Origin: Ramlibacter paludis
GTDB taxonomy: Bacteria > Pseudomonadota > Gammaproteobacteria > Burkholderiales > Burkholderiaceae_C
Direction: 5' to 3'
Length of the DNA: 64,000 nt
NCBI RefSeq assembly: GCF_022012305.1
Contig: NZ_JAKLTM010000003.1
Coordinates: 62,001-126,000 of the forward strand
The translations under genes and the position numbers were made by a program. Position 1 is the first letter of the stretch. Each line of letters opens with the position of its first letter. Below, one piece after another: positions 9,501 to 20,462 of the stretch. Below the pieces are notes generated by a model. The model searched no databases and was not told where the DNA came from. It was given only the letters and a program-made list of their open reading frames with translations.

Positions 9501-11633
9501 CTGCGTGCCGCTGCGCGGGCCGTTGCGCTCGTCGCGCAGTACCGTGGCCAGCGAGGACCAGCGCGGGTCGCTGCCCAGCGCGTCGACGGTCACCGGCAGC
9601 TTGCGGCGCCAGTTCGGGAAACGGTCCTCGCTGGTGCCGGGCACGTTGACCTGCAGCAGCTGGCCGGTGACGTCTTCCAGCTGCACCCCGACCAGCCAGC
9701 ACGGCGTGCGGGCCAGGTAGGCGTAGACGGCGTCGACGAAGGCGGGCGTCGCGTCGGGCACCGAGGTCGGCTGCACGGTGCTGCCTTCGGGCAGCAGGCC
9801 TTCTCGCTCCAGCGCCATCAGCAGCCGCGCGCGGTCCTGGGCGCGCGACAGCACCATCTGCTCGCGCGCTTCCTGGTCCGGATAGAGCTCCAGCCTGGAA
9901 GACAGCTCGATGTCCTCGCCGAGCCAGAAGCCGCGCAGCGTGGGCAGGTCGTGCGTGCTGACGACCGCCAGCGCCTTGCCCTGCCACTGCGCCGGCGGAC
10001 GGAAGCCGCCGTCGTCCTCGCGTTCGAACAGCAGCGGCCGGTACGACAGCAGGCTGCCCTCGCGCATGGCTTCGCGCATCTGCGGCGCGACGTTGCCCAG
10101 GTCCTCGCCGATCACCATGCACTCGTGGCGCCGGCTTTCCAGGGCCAGCACGCCCAGCAGGTCGTCCAGCGGATAGGTGACGTAGGTGCCGCCGTCGGGG
10201 CTGTTCCAGAACAGGCGCATCAGCGCCATCACGTGGTCCAGCCGTAGCGCACCGCAATGCCGCATGTTGGCGCGCAGCGTATCGATGAAAGGCTGGTAGC
10301 GGGCCGCGCGCAGGCGCTCCGGGTTCCAGGGCGGCAGGCCCCAGTCCTGGCCGCCGGGCGCGAGCGGATCCGGCGGCGCGCCGGCATGCATGCCCAGCGC
10401 GTACATCCCGTGCTCCACCCAGGTCTCGGCGCCGCCGCCGTTGACGCCGACCGCGAGATCGCAATACAGGCCCAGTCCCATGCCGCGGGTGCGCGCATAG
10501 CGCTGGCAGGACTCCAGTTGCACCTCGGCCAGCCATTGCAGCCAGAAGCGGAAGCGCACGGCCGACGCATGCTCCTGCGCAAAGGCCTGCGCCGCGGCGC
10601 CGTCGGGGTCGCGGTATTCCTCGGGCCAGGCGGGCCAGCCCCAGACGTTGGCGTCGCGCGCGTGCAGGTGCTCCTGCAGCGCCTCGAACAAGGCGTGCTT
10701 GCCGATGGTGAACTCGCGCTCGCGCATGTAGCGCAGGAAATGCGCGCCGCGCGAGTGGCCGGCGTGCAGTTCGTGCTGCTCGAAGTGGCGCCACAGCAGG
10801 CGCAGCACTTCGTCCTTGGCGGCGGCGACGCCGGGATAGTCGACCATCTCGGCTTCGCGCAGCGCGCGCAGGCGGTCCTGGAAGGCGTCCGACTGCACCT
10901 TCTGCACCGCCTCCTCGCAGCCGCCCAGGTCCACCAGCGTCTGCACGTCCAGGTAGATCGGGTTCAGCGCCTTGCGGCTCGAAGGGCTGTAGGGGCTGGC
11001 GACGCCGGGGTTGTGCGGGAACAGCGCGTGCAGCGGGCTCAAACCGATGAAGCTCGCGCCCTGGTGGGCCGCCGTGTCGGCGAGCCGGCGCAGGTCGCCG
11101 AAATCGCCGATGCCCCAGTTGCGCGTGGAGCGCAGGGCATAGAGCTGGATGGTGCAGCCCCACCAGCGCTCGCCGTCCTGCAGCCCCGGCGCCACGTGGC
11201 ACTGGCGGGGCGCGATCACGAGACGGCAGTATTCGCCGGCCGGGGCGCCTTCGAGGGCCAGCTTGTAGTAGCCCAGGGCCAGGTCGCCCGGCAGCGCGAT
11301 GCGCGCCTCGCCGTGGTCGCGCTGCAGTTCGCCGGTGAGAAGGACCGGGCCGCCGCTTTCCGCGGAGAGTTGCCAGTGCGCGGCGCCATCGCCGGGAGCG
11401 GGCCAGCGCACTTCGAAAGCCGCCTGTTCCCGCGCGACATGCACCGGCGGAAGCCCGAAGTACTGTGGCGGCGCTTCGGTGCCGTCGCCGCGCATCGCTT
11501 GCACGGCGCGTCGCAGCACCGCGTCGGGCACGCGTTCCTCCTTGCCCCAGAAGCCGTGGTAGCTCTCCGCGATGCCCAGGCGGCGCGCTTCTTCCGCCAG
11601 CGCCCAGGGTTCGATCTCGCCGGGTGCGTTCAC
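6567..11633 (-). CDS. malQ-treY: Bifunctional 4-alpha-glucanotransferase / malto-oligosyltrehalose synthase
   Basis: A 1688-residue fusion of two GH13-superfamily enzymes. Residues 1 to about 715 are MalQ-like: STRNWGIGDFGDL, GLSPLHALFPH, LRLDHVMALMRLFW, VIGEDLGNV and STHDLPTLRGFW. From about 718 the sequence is TreY: GGTYRVQFHKDNTF, YLRARPGSTHGYD, DIVPNHMGV, LRIDHPDGL and STHDSKRGED. TreY isomerises the reducing-end bond of maltodextrins to trehalose; MalQ rearranges maltodextrins to suitable lengths. The start is GTG at 11631-11633, overlapping the treZ stop as GTGA; the stop overlaps glgA as ATGA. The frame is continuous across the junction, so this is a true fusion. Similar fusions are known in Proteobacteria. 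Confidence 0.94.
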   Translation of the reverse strand: MNAPGEIEPWALAEEARRLGIAESYHGFWGKEERVPDAVLRRAVQAMRGDGTEAPPQYFGLPPVHVAREQAAFEVRWPAPGDGAAHWQLSAESGGPVLLTGELQRDHGEARIALPGDLALGYYKLALEGAPAGEYCRLVIAPRQCHVAPGLQDGERWWGCTIQLYALRSTRNWGIGDFGDLRRLADTAAHQGASFIGLSPLHALFPHNPGVASPYSPSSRKALNPIYLDVQTLVDLGGCEEAVQKVQSDAFQDRLRALREAEMVDYPGVAAAKDEVLRLLWRHFEQHELHAGHSRGAHFLRYMREREFTIGKHALFEALQEHLHARDANVWGWPAWPEEYRDPDGAAAQAFAQEHASAVRFRFWLQWLAEVQLESCQRYARTRGMGLGLYCDLAVGVNGGGAETWVEHGMYALGMHAGAPPDPLAPGGQDWGLPPWNPERLRAARYQPFIDTLRANMRHCGALRLDHVMALMRLFWNSPDGGTYVTYPLDDLLGVLALESRRHECMVIGEDLGNVAPQMREAMREGSLLSYRPLLFEREDDGGFRPPAQWQGKALAVVSTHDLPTLRGFWLGEDIELSSRLELYPDQEAREQMVLSRAQDRARLLMALEREGLLPEGSTVQPTSVPDATPAFVDAVYAYLARTPCWLVGVQLEDVTGQLLQVNVPGTSEDRFPNWRRKLPVTVDALGSDPRWSSLATVLRDERNGPRSGTQSPGELPPLDSAQIPGGTYRVQFHKDNTFAQVTEAVPYLKALGISHLYSSPYLRARPGSTHGYDIVDHGELNPEVGDEQAHARLCRALRRSGMGQVLDIVPNHMGVLEADNAWWLDVLEHGRASSHADTFDIEWKPAQPEMVGRLLLPVLGDHYGKVLEAGEIQLHFEAEAGQFILHYWDHRFPLDPASYPKILETLPAPPARDDSEGDSHAVVAALLDSLGRLPSRDTPDPQLRRARVRDSIVYKRQLARLVACHEWLARWIAACVQHLNGQPGDPASFDALDALISTQAYRLADWRVASDDVNYRRFFDVNTLAALRQERPEVFEATHRKVLHWLQEGLLTGLRIDHPDGLSDPRSYFEQLQARYAAQAEVNGHPPRALYLVAEKIQAEHEPLPDEWPVHGDTGYRFGTLVNGLFVEGRNENALLAAYHAFTGEVEDFDEVLYACKKLIIETSLYSELNWLTHVLYGLTRGSRRRCDFTRNRLRWALAEVAAAFPVYRTYLRSGEPASAMDRRHIDWAIAGAQRRLGGSETTVLEHLREVLLGEGEAAGLREDERQRFLARWQQFTAPVMAKAMEDTAFYRYVPLLSLNEVGGDPRSFGVSVAAFHFANLTRQRHRPNCMLGTSTHDSKRGEDLRARLDVLSELPAAWEDTLLRMSGWAQLYMTRTHKDTWPSGNDVWLLFQTLVGLWPAQPPGEAERDTLRDRVQAYMRKAVREAKRNTSWVCPESAYEEALEKYVDGVLRSGQPSPFADELQKFTAKVAPFGFRNSLAQLALKMTSPGVPDLYQGCEQWNFSLVDPDNRRPVDFTQLARDLAQAQALYRDGYPGAEDWRRLNTNAADGRIKQLVTWRLLQLRREQALLFREGGYLQVPVEGNAAEHAVAYVRVQDGMAVLVVAARLTCTLCRGEDSRWSPALWQGTQLTLALESGNLRRFRHWRNWLTGAEATPGADATLDLQALFEGAGGLPFLVLVAQAETA

Positions 11634-13450
11634 TGCGTGATCTCCGTCCCCAGCAGCCAGCGCGCGCCCCAGGCCGGCCAGGTGCCGGCTGGCGCATCGG
11701 CGGGCCAGCGGTGGCTGAAGATGCACTTGGCCTCGACGGGGCCGAGATGTTGCGCGGGCACGGCCAGCGGCTGGTCGCCCAGGTTCACTTCCAGGCCCAG
11801 CACCTGGCCATCGGCGTAGCGCCACTGCACGGCCAGGCCGCGTTCACCGATGCGCTGTGCCGTGTGCTTGCCGGTCTGCAGCTGGGCCTGGCGCGGCGTG
11901 ATGTGGGCCCGGCGCGCGTGCAAGGCCGCCCGCACCTCGGCGCGCCAGGCGCGGCCCGCTTCGGTGTTGGCGCGAGCCGGATCGGGCCGGCTGGCGGCGG
12001 CGGTGTCCTCGCTGCAGGGATCGGGCAGGTCGCCGCCGGCGTGGCCGAACTCGCGCTTGCGGCCCGCGCGCACGGCGTCGCGCAGTTCCCCCTCCCAGTC
12101 GGCGAAATAGAGGAAGGGCTCGGGCGCGCCCCAGTCCTCGCCCTGGAACAGCATCGGGATCGCGGGTGTGAGCAGGGCGAGCAGCGTCGGCAGCGAAGCC
12201 GCTTGCTTGGGCACCAGCTGCGACAGGCGCTCGCCGCGGGCGCGGTTGCCGACCTGGTCGTGGTTGTGCGCGAAGTTCACCAGCGTGCCCAGGGGCTGCG
12301 CGGGCGCCGCCTCGATTACCTTGCGCGCGCCGCCCGGCTTGCGCTCCGAGCCCTCGAAGATCATGCCGTGCGTCAGGCCGCGCGCCAGCAGGTCCAGCGG
12401 TTCGGCGCCGTAGTCGTGGTAGTAGGTGTGGGTCTCGCCGGTCAGCGCCACGTGCAGCGCGTGGTGGAAATCGTCGTTCCACTGGGCTTCGAAGCGGCCC
12501 GCGGTGGGGGGCGTGGCCAGGTGGCCGTAGCCGTTGTGCTCGTTCTCCAGCACCAGGTGCACATGGCGGCCCGTGATGGCGACGTGCACGCGGCTGGAGA
12601 GTTCCTCCAGGATGTGTGGCCGGCTGCCGTCGCTGATCGCGTGCACGGCGTCCAGCCGCAGGCCGTCGAAGCGGTACTCCTGCAGCCAGTACAGCGCGTT
12701 GTGGATGAAGAACTCGCGCACCGGCTGGCTGTCCGGGCCGTCGAAGTTGATCGCCGCGCCCCAGGGACTGCCGTGGGTCTTGGAGAAGAAGCCGGGCGCA
12801 TAGGCGCCGAGGTAGTTGGCGTCGGGCCCGAAGTGGTTGTAGACCACGTCCAGGAACACCATCATGTGGAGGCGGTGCGCGGCCTGCACCAGGTGCTTGA
12901 GGTCGTCGGGCTGGCCATAGGCGTGGTGCGGCGCGAACGGCAGCACGCCGTCGTAGCCCCAGCCGAAGCGGCCGGGAAAGTCCGCCACCGGCATCAGCTC
13001 GATCGCGGTGATGCCCAGCTCGGCCAGTTCGGCCAGCCGCGCTTCCGCGGCGCGAAACGTGCCTTCCTCCGTGAAGGTGCCGACATGCAGCTCGTACAGC
13101 ACCGTTTCGTGCCAGGGCCGGCCCTTCCAGTCACCGTCCCACTCGAACTGGCGCGGGTCGACCACCGCGCTCGGCTGGTGCGGACCGTCGGGGTTCTGCC
13201 GCGAAGCCGGGTCCGGCACCAGCAGCTTGCCGTCGATGCGCCACTGGTAGGAGCTGCCGGCGACGGCCTCGGCGACCTCGCATTCCCACCAGCCCTCGGC
13301 ATCGGCCTCGGCCGGATGCAGGGTCGCGCGGCCGGAGGCGCTGGGGGCAAAGGAGAGCTCGGCGTTCGTCGCCGCCGGCGCCCACAGGCGGAAGGTGGCG
13401 CCCTCCGCATGCAGGCGGACGCCGAAAGGCATGTCGTGTTGGCAGCGCAA
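11630..13450 (-). CDS. treZ: Malto-oligosyltrehalose trehalohydrolase
   Basis: A 606-residue GH13 enzyme that releases trehalose from malto-oligosyltrehalose made by TreY. An N-terminal CBM48/E-set domain (FRLWAPAA) precedes the barrel, where VFLDVVYNHFGP, GLRLDAVHAI, VLENEHN and FAHNHDQVGNRARG mark the four conserved regions. The start is probably TTG (13448-13450), because AGGAG lies 7 bp upstream across the glgX stop; the first ATG (13430-13432, MPFGVRLHAEG) gives 600 residues but has no ribosome-binding site at normal spacing. It follows glgX by 4 bp and overlaps malQ-treY by 4 bp. Confidence 0.94.
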   Translation of the reverse strand: MRCQHDMPFGVRLHAEGATFRLWAPAATNAELSFAPSASGRATLHPAEADAEGWWECEVAEAVAGSSYQWRIDGKLLVPDPASRQNPDGPHQPSAVVDPRQFEWDGDWKGRPWHETVLYELHVGTFTEEGTFRAAEARLAELAELGITAIELMPVADFPGRFGWGYDGVLPFAPHHAYGQPDDLKHLVQAAHRLHMMVFLDVVYNHFGPDANYLGAYAPGFFSKTHGSPWGAAINFDGPDSQPVREFFIHNALYWLQEYRFDGLRLDAVHAISDGSRPHILEELSSRVHVAITGRHVHLVLENEHNGYGHLATPPTAGRFEAQWNDDFHHALHVALTGETHTYYHDYGAEPLDLLARGLTHGMIFEGSERKPGGARKVIEAAPAQPLGTLVNFAHNHDQVGNRARGERLSQLVPKQAASLPTLLALLTPAIPMLFQGEDWGAPEPFLYFADWEGELRDAVRAGRKREFGHAGGDLPDPCSEDTAAASRPDPARANTEAGRAWRAEVRAALHARRAHITPRQAQLQTGKHTAQRIGERGLAVQWRYADGQVLGLEVNLGDQPLAVPAQHLGPVEAKCIFSHRWPADAPAGTWPAWGARWLLGTEITQ

Positions 13451-13454
13451 AGGT

Positions 13455-15611
13455 TCACTCCTGCGGCTTCTGGGTCAGCAGGGCCATCGAATGGGACAGC
13501 AGCTCCAGCTTGGCGCCGGGCGCGTAGCGCCGCGCATCGGCTTCCTCGAAGTGTCCTTCGCCGGTGTAGATGCGCAAGAGCCATTCGTCTCCGTGGCCGG
13601 GCACTTCGGGCAGGGTGAAGGTGGCGTCCTCGCCGGTGGCGTTGAAGACCAGCAGCACCGACCGGTCGGACTCCTCCTGCGGATGGGCATAGCGCGAATC
13701 GAGCACCGCCGCCACGCAGCGCACCGCCGGGTTGGTCCATTCCTCCTCGGTCATCTCCAGGCCCCAGACGCTGTACCAGCCGATGTCGCGGCGGCCGTGC
13801 TCGTCGGGCTGGCCGGTGAGCCAGGCGTCGCGGCGCAGCACCGGCAGTTCGCGCCGCAGCCGCAGCATGGCGCTGGTGAAGGCGATCAGCGGGTCGTTGC
13901 GCCGTTTCTCGCTCCAGTCGAACCAGCTGATCGCGTTGTCCTGGCAATAGGCGTTGTTGTTGCCGCCCTGGCTGCGGCTCATCTCGTCGCCGCCCAGCAG
14001 CAGCGGGACGCCGCGCGAGGCGAACAAGGTGGTGAGGAAGTTGCGCTTCTGCCGTTCGCGGAAGGCCAGGATCTCGGGGTCCTCGGTCTCGCCTTCGGCG
14101 CCGCAGTTCCAGCTGCGGTTGTGGCTCTCGCCGTCGCGGTTGTCCTCGGCGTTGGCTTCGTTGTGCTTGTCGTTGTAGCTCACCAGGTCGTTGAGCGTGA
14201 AGCCGTCGTGCACCGTGATGATGTTGACGCTGGCCCGAGGTCCCCGGCGCGAGGGGCCGTAGATGTCCGCCGAGCCGCAGAGCGCCGCGGCGAAATCCGG
14301 CAGGCTGCCCTCGGTGCCGCGCCAGTAGTCGCGCACGCGGTCGCGGTACTGGCCGTTCCACTCGCACCAGCCGAGCGGGAAGCCGCCCACCTGGTAGCCG
14401 TGGTCGCCCAGGTCCCAGGGCTCGGCGATCAGCTTCACGCGCTTGAGGACCGGGTCCTGCGCCACGGCGGACAGGAAGGGCGAACGGTGCTCGAAACCGC
14501 CGGTGCCGTTGCGGGCAATCGCCGGCAGCAGGTCGAAGCGGAAGCCGTCGACGTGCATCTCTTCCACCCAGTAGCGCAGGCTGTCCATCACCAGGCGCAG
14601 CATGGCCGGATGGCTGGCATTCAGCGTGTTGCCGGTGCCGGTGAAGTCCAGGTAGTGCCGGTGGTCCTCGGTCAGGCGGTAGTAGCTGCGGTTGTCGATG
14701 CCCTTGAAGCACAGCGTGGGGCCCAGGTGGTTGCCCTCGCAGCTGTGGTTGTAGACCACGTCCAGGATCACCTCGATGCCCGCGGCGTGCAGCGCCTTCA
14801 CCATGCGCTTGAATTCGGCGATGTCGCCGGCCCGCGCGAAGTAGCGCGGCTCCGGCGCGAAGAAGCCGATGCTGTTGTAGCCCCAGTAGTTGGCCAGGCC
14901 CAGCTCGATGAGGCGGCGCTCGTCGTTGAAGGCGTGCACCGGCAGCAGTTCCACCGCAGTCACGCCCAGCTTCTTCAAGTGCGCGATGGCCGGCTCCGTG
15001 CCCAGGCCGGCGTAGGTGCCGCGCAGGTTTTCCGGCACGTCCTCCATCAGCTTGGTGAAGCCGCGCACATGCACTTCGTAGAACACGCTGTCGGCCATCG
15101 GGGTGGCGGGATGCCTGTCGTCGCCCCAGTCGAAGGCGGGATCGACCACCAGGCACTTCGCCGCCTGCGCGCCGTTGTCCGTCGGGTCCGGGACCAGGTC
15201 GCGTTCCTCGCTGCCCAGCGTGTAGGCGTACTGGTGCGCGGCGCCGCGCATGGGCCGGTCGATGGCGCGCGCGTAGGGGTCGAGCAGCAGCTTGTTGGGA
15301 TTGCAGCGCCAGCCGTGGAGCGGCTCGTAAGGTCCATGCACCCGCAGGCCGTAGCGCGTGCCGGGACCGAGGCCGGGCACGAAACCGTGCCAGACGTCGT
15401 CGGTGTGGCCGGGCAGGGCGATGCGCCGCTGCTCCTGCCTGCCTTCGGCGTCGAAGATGCAGATCTCGACCTTCTCGGCGGAGCTCGCATAGACGGCGAA
15501 GTTGACGCCGCCCTCGCGCAAGGTCGCGCCGAGCGGCCAGGGCTGCCCGGCCTCCGACTGTGGACTGCTGGCGCGCGGGGTGCTGGATGCGTCGACGGCT
15601 TGCGCCGTCAT
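13455..15611 (-). CDS. glgX: Glycogen debranching enzyme (GlgX/TreX type)
   Basis: A 718-residue isoamylase-type GH13 enzyme that hydrolyses alpha-1,6 branch points, supplying linear maltodextrins to TreYZ and MalQ. The CBM48 domain occupies about residues 20-130. Catalytic-domain motifs include [36 protein letters not shown] and [19 protein letters not shown]. Length matches E. coli GlgX and archaeal TreX (650-720). The ATG at 15609-15611 overlaps the glgC stop as ATGA. Placement immediately before treZ and treY is the classic treX-treZ-treY association. Confidence 0.95.
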   Translation of the reverse strand: MTAQAVDASSTPRASSPQSEAGQPWPLGATLREGGVNFAVYASSAEKVEICIFDAEGRQEQRRIALPGHTDDVWHGFVPGLGPGTRYGLRVHGPYEPLHGWRCNPNKLLLDPYARAIDRPMRGAAHQYAYTLGSEERDLVPDPTDNGAQAAKCLVVDPAFDWGDDRHPATPMADSVFYEVHVRGFTKLMEDVPENLRGTYAGLGTEPAIAHLKKLGVTAVELLPVHAFNDERRLIELGLANYWGYNSIGFFAPEPRYFARAGDIAEFKRMVKALHAAGIEVILDVVYNHSCEGNHLGPTLCFKGIDNRSYYRLTEDHRHYLDFTGTGNTLNASHPAMLRLVMDSLRYWVEEMHVDGFRFDLLPAIARNGTGGFEHRSPFLSAVAQDPVLKRVKLIAEPWDLGDHGYQVGGFPLGWCEWNGQYRDRVRDYWRGTEGSLPDFAAALCGSADIYGPSRRGPRASVNIITVHDGFTLNDLVSYNDKHNEANAEDNRDGESHNRSWNCGAEGETEDPEILAFRERQKRNFLTTLFASRGVPLLLGGDEMSRSQGGNNNAYCQDNAISWFDWSEKRRNDPLIAFTSAMLRLRRELPVLRRDAWLTGQPDEHGRRDIGWYSVWGLEMTEEEWTNPAVRCVAAVLDSRYAHPQEESDRSVLLVFNATGEDATFTLPEVPGHGDEWLLRIYTGEGHFEEADARRYAPGAKLELLSHSMALLTQKPQE

Positions 15612-16906
15612 GCGACCGCCTCCAGCCGCGCGGGCGCCTCGGTGAAGCTGGCGGCCTCTTCGAGCTGCGCCAGGTAGGTCGAGGTGGACTTGCGGGCCGG
15701 GAAGTAGCCGGCCGGCACCACCACCACGCCGTTGGGCGTGACCGGGAAGCGCTGGCGGTCGCGCGCCAGGTCGAAGCCGATCTTCTCTTCCGGCGGCACG
15801 TCGTTGTCCTGGTCGATGATGGCGTTGCGCACGGCGGCGCCGCGGCCGATGCGGGAGCGCTCCATCACGATGCAGTGTTCGAGGCGGGCGTGCCTTTCCA
15901 CCAGCACCGAGCGGCGCAGCATGGCGTGGTCGAGGGAGGCGCCGTCGACGATGCTGCCCGAGCCCACCACCGAGCGGTTGATGATGCCGTTCTCGATCTG
16001 GGCCGACTCGGCCTGGTCGGGGCTGGCGTAGATCGGCCAGTGGCGGTTGGTCATGCGGAAACGCGGCTGCGCGCCCAGGGTGTCGAAATGCGCCTGGTAA
16101 TAGGCATCGATCGTGCCGACGTCGCGCCAGTAGGCGTGCTCCTCGAAGGGCTGCGTGCCGGGAATGACGTTGGTGGCGAAGTCATAGGCCACCAGTTTGT
16201 GGCTCTTCACCATCGACGGCAAGATGTGCTTGCCGAAATCGGTCTCGCCGTTCTCGTGCATGCGCTTGAGCTGGGCAAGCAGCACGTCGGCGTTGAAGAT
16301 GTAGTTGCCCATGGAGGCCAGCGCCTGGGTGTGGCTGCCGGGCATGGGGCGGGCCGAGCGCGGCTTCTCCTTGAAGTCGACGATGCGGTGGTTGTCGTCG
16401 GTCTCGACGATGCCGAACTGGTCGCATTCCTGCAGCGACACCGGGATCGTCGCCACGCTCGCCTGCGCATTGTTCCTGATGTGGAAGTCGATCATCTGCC
16501 GGATGTCCATGCGGTAGATGTGATCGGCGCCGAACACCGCCACGATGTCCGGCTGCATGCTCTCGATCAGGTGGATGTTCTGGTACACCGCGTCGGCCGT
16601 GCCCTGGAACCAGGCCGGGCCGGTGCGCATCTGCGGCGGCACCACGGTGATGAACTGCTGCGGCATGAAGCGCGCCATGGTCCACGTCTGCCGCACGTGC
16701 TCGATCAGCGACTGCGACTTGTACTGCACCAGCAGGTAGGTCGAATAGATCTCGGAGTTGACCAGGTTCGAGAGCACGAAGTCGACGATGCGGTGCTTGC
16801 CGTTGAAGGGCACCGCCGGCTTGCAGCGGTTGGCCGTCAACGGGTGCAGGCGCGCGCCTTCCCCACCGGCCATGACGAAGGCGAGGACGTTTCTATTGGC
16901 GGGCAT
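15608..16906 (-). CDS. glgC: Glucose-1-phosphate adenylyltransferase (ADP-glucose pyrophosphorylase)
   Basis: A 432-residue nucleotidyltransferase making ADP-glucose from glucose-1-phosphate and ATP, the committed step of glycogen synthesis. The N-terminal [13 protein letters not shown] is the nucleotide-binding loop; [34 protein letters not shown] and FKEKP follow, and the C-terminal third is a left-handed beta-helix ([29 protein letters not shown]) involved in allostery and tetramerisation. GGGAGA lies 6 bp upstream of the ATG at 16904-16906. It follows glgB by 24 bp and overlaps glgX by 4. Confidence 0.96.
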   Translation of the reverse strand: MPANRNVLAFVMAGGEGARLHPLTANRCKPAVPFNGKHRIVDFVLSNLVNSEIYSTYLLVQYKSQSLIEHVRQTWTMARFMPQQFITVVPPQMRTGPAWFQGTADAVYQNIHLIESMQPDIVAVFGADHIYRMDIRQMIDFHIRNNAQASVATIPVSLQECDQFGIVETDDNHRIVDFKEKPRSARPMPGSHTQALASMGNYIFNADVLLAQLKRMHENGETDFGKHILPSMVKSHKLVAYDFATNVIPGTQPFEEHAYWRDVGTIDAYYQAHFDTLGAQPRFRMTNRHWPIYASPDQAESAQIENGIINRSVVGSGSIVDGASLDHAMLRRSVLVERHARLEHCIVMERSRIGRGAAVRNAIIDQDNDVPPEEKIGFDLARDRQRFPVTPNGVVVVPAGYFPARKSTSTYLAQLEEAASFTEAPARLEAVA

Positions 16907-16930
16907 GTAAATCTCCCTGTTGGATTCGGT

Positions 16931-18847
<1,917 letters not shown>

Positions 18848-18997
18848 GTCCTGGCTTCGTTGTGCGAGCCATTCTGGACAGGCGCAAGCGCAACCATTGA
18901 AGGATGCGCCGATCAAGCTGCGTAGGCTTGAACCTACAGCCGGTACGGAAGGCAGCGGTCAGCTGTCGCGCCTGCCGTGACTACGCAGAGTTGAGCC
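18848..18997. other. Gap between glgB and livF; presumed glg-tre operon promoter
   Basis: This 150-bp stretch lies between the glgB start and the livF stop, both on the minus strand. It must carry the promoter of the glg-tre operon and the end of the liv transcript. I see no convincing intrinsic terminator and no clear sigma70 consensus. Confidence 0.4.
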
Positions 18998-19711
18998 TCA
19001 GACCCCGAGGTATTGGTCGAGCAATTGCGGTTGGGCCCGCAGGTCGGCGGAGCTGCCGTGGTACACCACTTCGCCCTTGACGAGGATGACGTTGCGGTCG
19101 GTCACCTGCGTCACCTGCTTCCAGTTCTTGTCGACGATGATGCTCGAGATGCCGCTCGTGCGGATCAGGTCGCAGATGCGCCAGATCTCGCGGGCGATCA
19201 GCGGCGCAAGGCCCTCCGTGGCCTCGTCGAGGATGAGGAGATCCGGGTTGGTCATCAGCGCGCGGCCGATGGTGAGCATCTGCTGCTCGCCGCCGGAAAG
19301 CTGCTGGCCGCCGTGGCCCAGCCTTTCCTGCAGCCGCGGGAAGGTTTCCAGCACGCGCTCGTAGGTCCAGTCGCGTTGGCCCTGCGTGCCGGCGCGCGCA
19401 GCCATCACGAGGTTTTCGCGGACACTGAGGTTGCCGAAGATGCCGCGGCCTTCGGGGACGTAGGCAACGCCGAGCTGCGCGACTTCGTAAGAAGGACGGC
19501 CTACCATCTCGCGGCCCTTCACCGCGACGCTGCCGCCGCGCGGCCGCACCAGCCCCATCAGCGATTTCAGCAGCGTGCTCTTGCCCATGCCGTTGCGGCC
19601 CATGAGGCCGATGGTCTCGCCGCGGTCCACGTGGAAGTCCACGCCGCGCAGGATGTGGCTCGCGCCGTAATAAGTCTGCAAGTCGCGCGCTTCGATCAGG
19701 CGTTCAGCCAT
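18998..19711 (-). CDS. livF: Branched-chain/aromatic acid ABC transporter ATP-binding protein LivF
   Basis: A 237-residue ABC ATPase. The Walker A GRNGMGKST lies near residue 38, the signature LSGGEQQ and Walker B DLLILDEATEGLAP follow, together with the LivF-type YVPEGRGIFGNLSV segment. It energises uptake at the inner membrane with LivG, LivM and LivH. Its ATG overlaps the livG stop by 8 bp. The LivF/G/H/M architecture serves amino acids, amides and aromatic acids; because the operon is headed by benzoate-CoA ligase the likely substrate here is benzoate or a relative. Confidence 0.92.
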   Translation of the reverse strand: MAERLIEARDLQTYYGASHILRGVDFHVDRGETIGLMGRNGMGKSTLLKSLMGLVRPRGGSVAVKGREMVGRPSYEVAQLGVAYVPEGRGIFGNLSVRENLVMAARAGTQGQRDWTYERVLETFPRLQERLGHGGQQLSGGEQQMLTIGRALMTNPDLLILDEATEGLAPLIAREIWRICDLIRTSGISSIIVDKNWKQVTQVTDRNVILVKGEVVYHGSSADLRAQPQLLDQYLGV

Positions 19712-20462
19712 GCGCTTCCTCTTCTCCGAGATAGGCGGACTGCACGTTCGCGTCGGCGCGCACTTCGGCGGGCGTGCCGCTGGCGATCACCTGGCCGTTG
19801 ACCATCACGGTGAGCCGATCGGCCAGGGCGAACACGGCGTCCATGTCGTGTTCCACCAGCATCATCGCGTGGCCCGGTTTCAGCTTGAGGAGCAGGGCGA
19901 CCATGCGTTCGGCTTCGGCGGTGCCCATGCCGGCCAGCGGCTCGTCGAGCAGCAGCACCTGCGGCTCGGTGGCGAGCGTCATCGCGATTTCGAGCTGGCG
20001 TTGCTCGCCGTGGCTGATGGCGCCGGCGAGGAAATCGCGGCGTGCCTGCAGGCCCGCCAGTTCGAGCGCGCGCTCTGCGCGTTCGTTGGCGGCCGCGACG
20101 CTGGCAGCGCGCTGCAGCCAGCGCGCCGCATGCGGCGTGCGTGACTGCGCGGAGAGGCGGATGTTCTCCCACACCGTGAAGGGCAGGAAGATGTTGGTCT
20201 TCTGGTAGCTGCGGCCCAGGCCGGCGCGCGAGATGCGCTCCGGGCTCCAGCCGGTGACGTCGTGGGCGCCCAGCGTGATCCTGCCTTCGGTGGGCGCGAG
20301 GTCGCCGGAGAGCAGGTTGGTCAGTGTCGACTTGCCGGCGCCATTGGGGCCGATTACGGCGTGGATGCGGTCGCGCGCGAGGTCCAGGGTCACGCCGTTC
20401 ACCGCGGCGAGGCCGCCGAAGCGCTTGGTGAGGCCCCGCGCGGCGAGCAGGATTTCGCTCAT
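19704..20462 (-). CDS. livG: ABC transporter ATP-binding protein LivG
   Basis: A 252-residue ABC ATPase with Walker A GPNGAGKST, the LivG-type RSYQKTNIFLPFTVWENIRL segment (given in outline), ISHGEQRQLEIAMTLA as a divergent signature and VLLLDEPLAGMG as Walker B. The classic LSGGQ reads ISHGEQ, which is usual in LivG. The ATG at 20460-20462 overlaps the livM stop as ATGA; the stop overlaps livF by 8 bp. It pairs with LivF as the cytoplasmic motor. Confidence 0.92.
   Translation of the reverse strand: MSEILLAARGLTKRFGGLAAVNGVTLDLARDRIHAVIGPNGAGKSTLTNLLSGDLAPTEGRITLGAHDVTGWSPERISRAGLGRSYQKTNIFLPFTVWENIRLSAQSRTPHAARWLQRAASVAAANERAERALELAGLQARRDFLAGAISHGEQRQLEIAMTLATEPQVLLLDEPLAGMGTAEAERMVALLLKLKPGHAMMLVEHDMDAVFALADRLTVMVNGQVIASGTPAEVRADANVQSAYLGEEEAHG

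Noticed and set aside
6582..10247. A 1,221-codon plus-strand frame through malQ-treY
   Set aside because: Antisense shadow of a clear GH13 fusion gene; Arg/Gln/Ala-rich with no recognisable domain.
5113..11697. A continuous minus-strand frame joining glgA to upstream sequence as a 2,194-residue protein
   Set aside because: glgA has its own ATG and family-typical N-terminus at 6570; the upstream part is an out-of-frame reading of malQ-treY.
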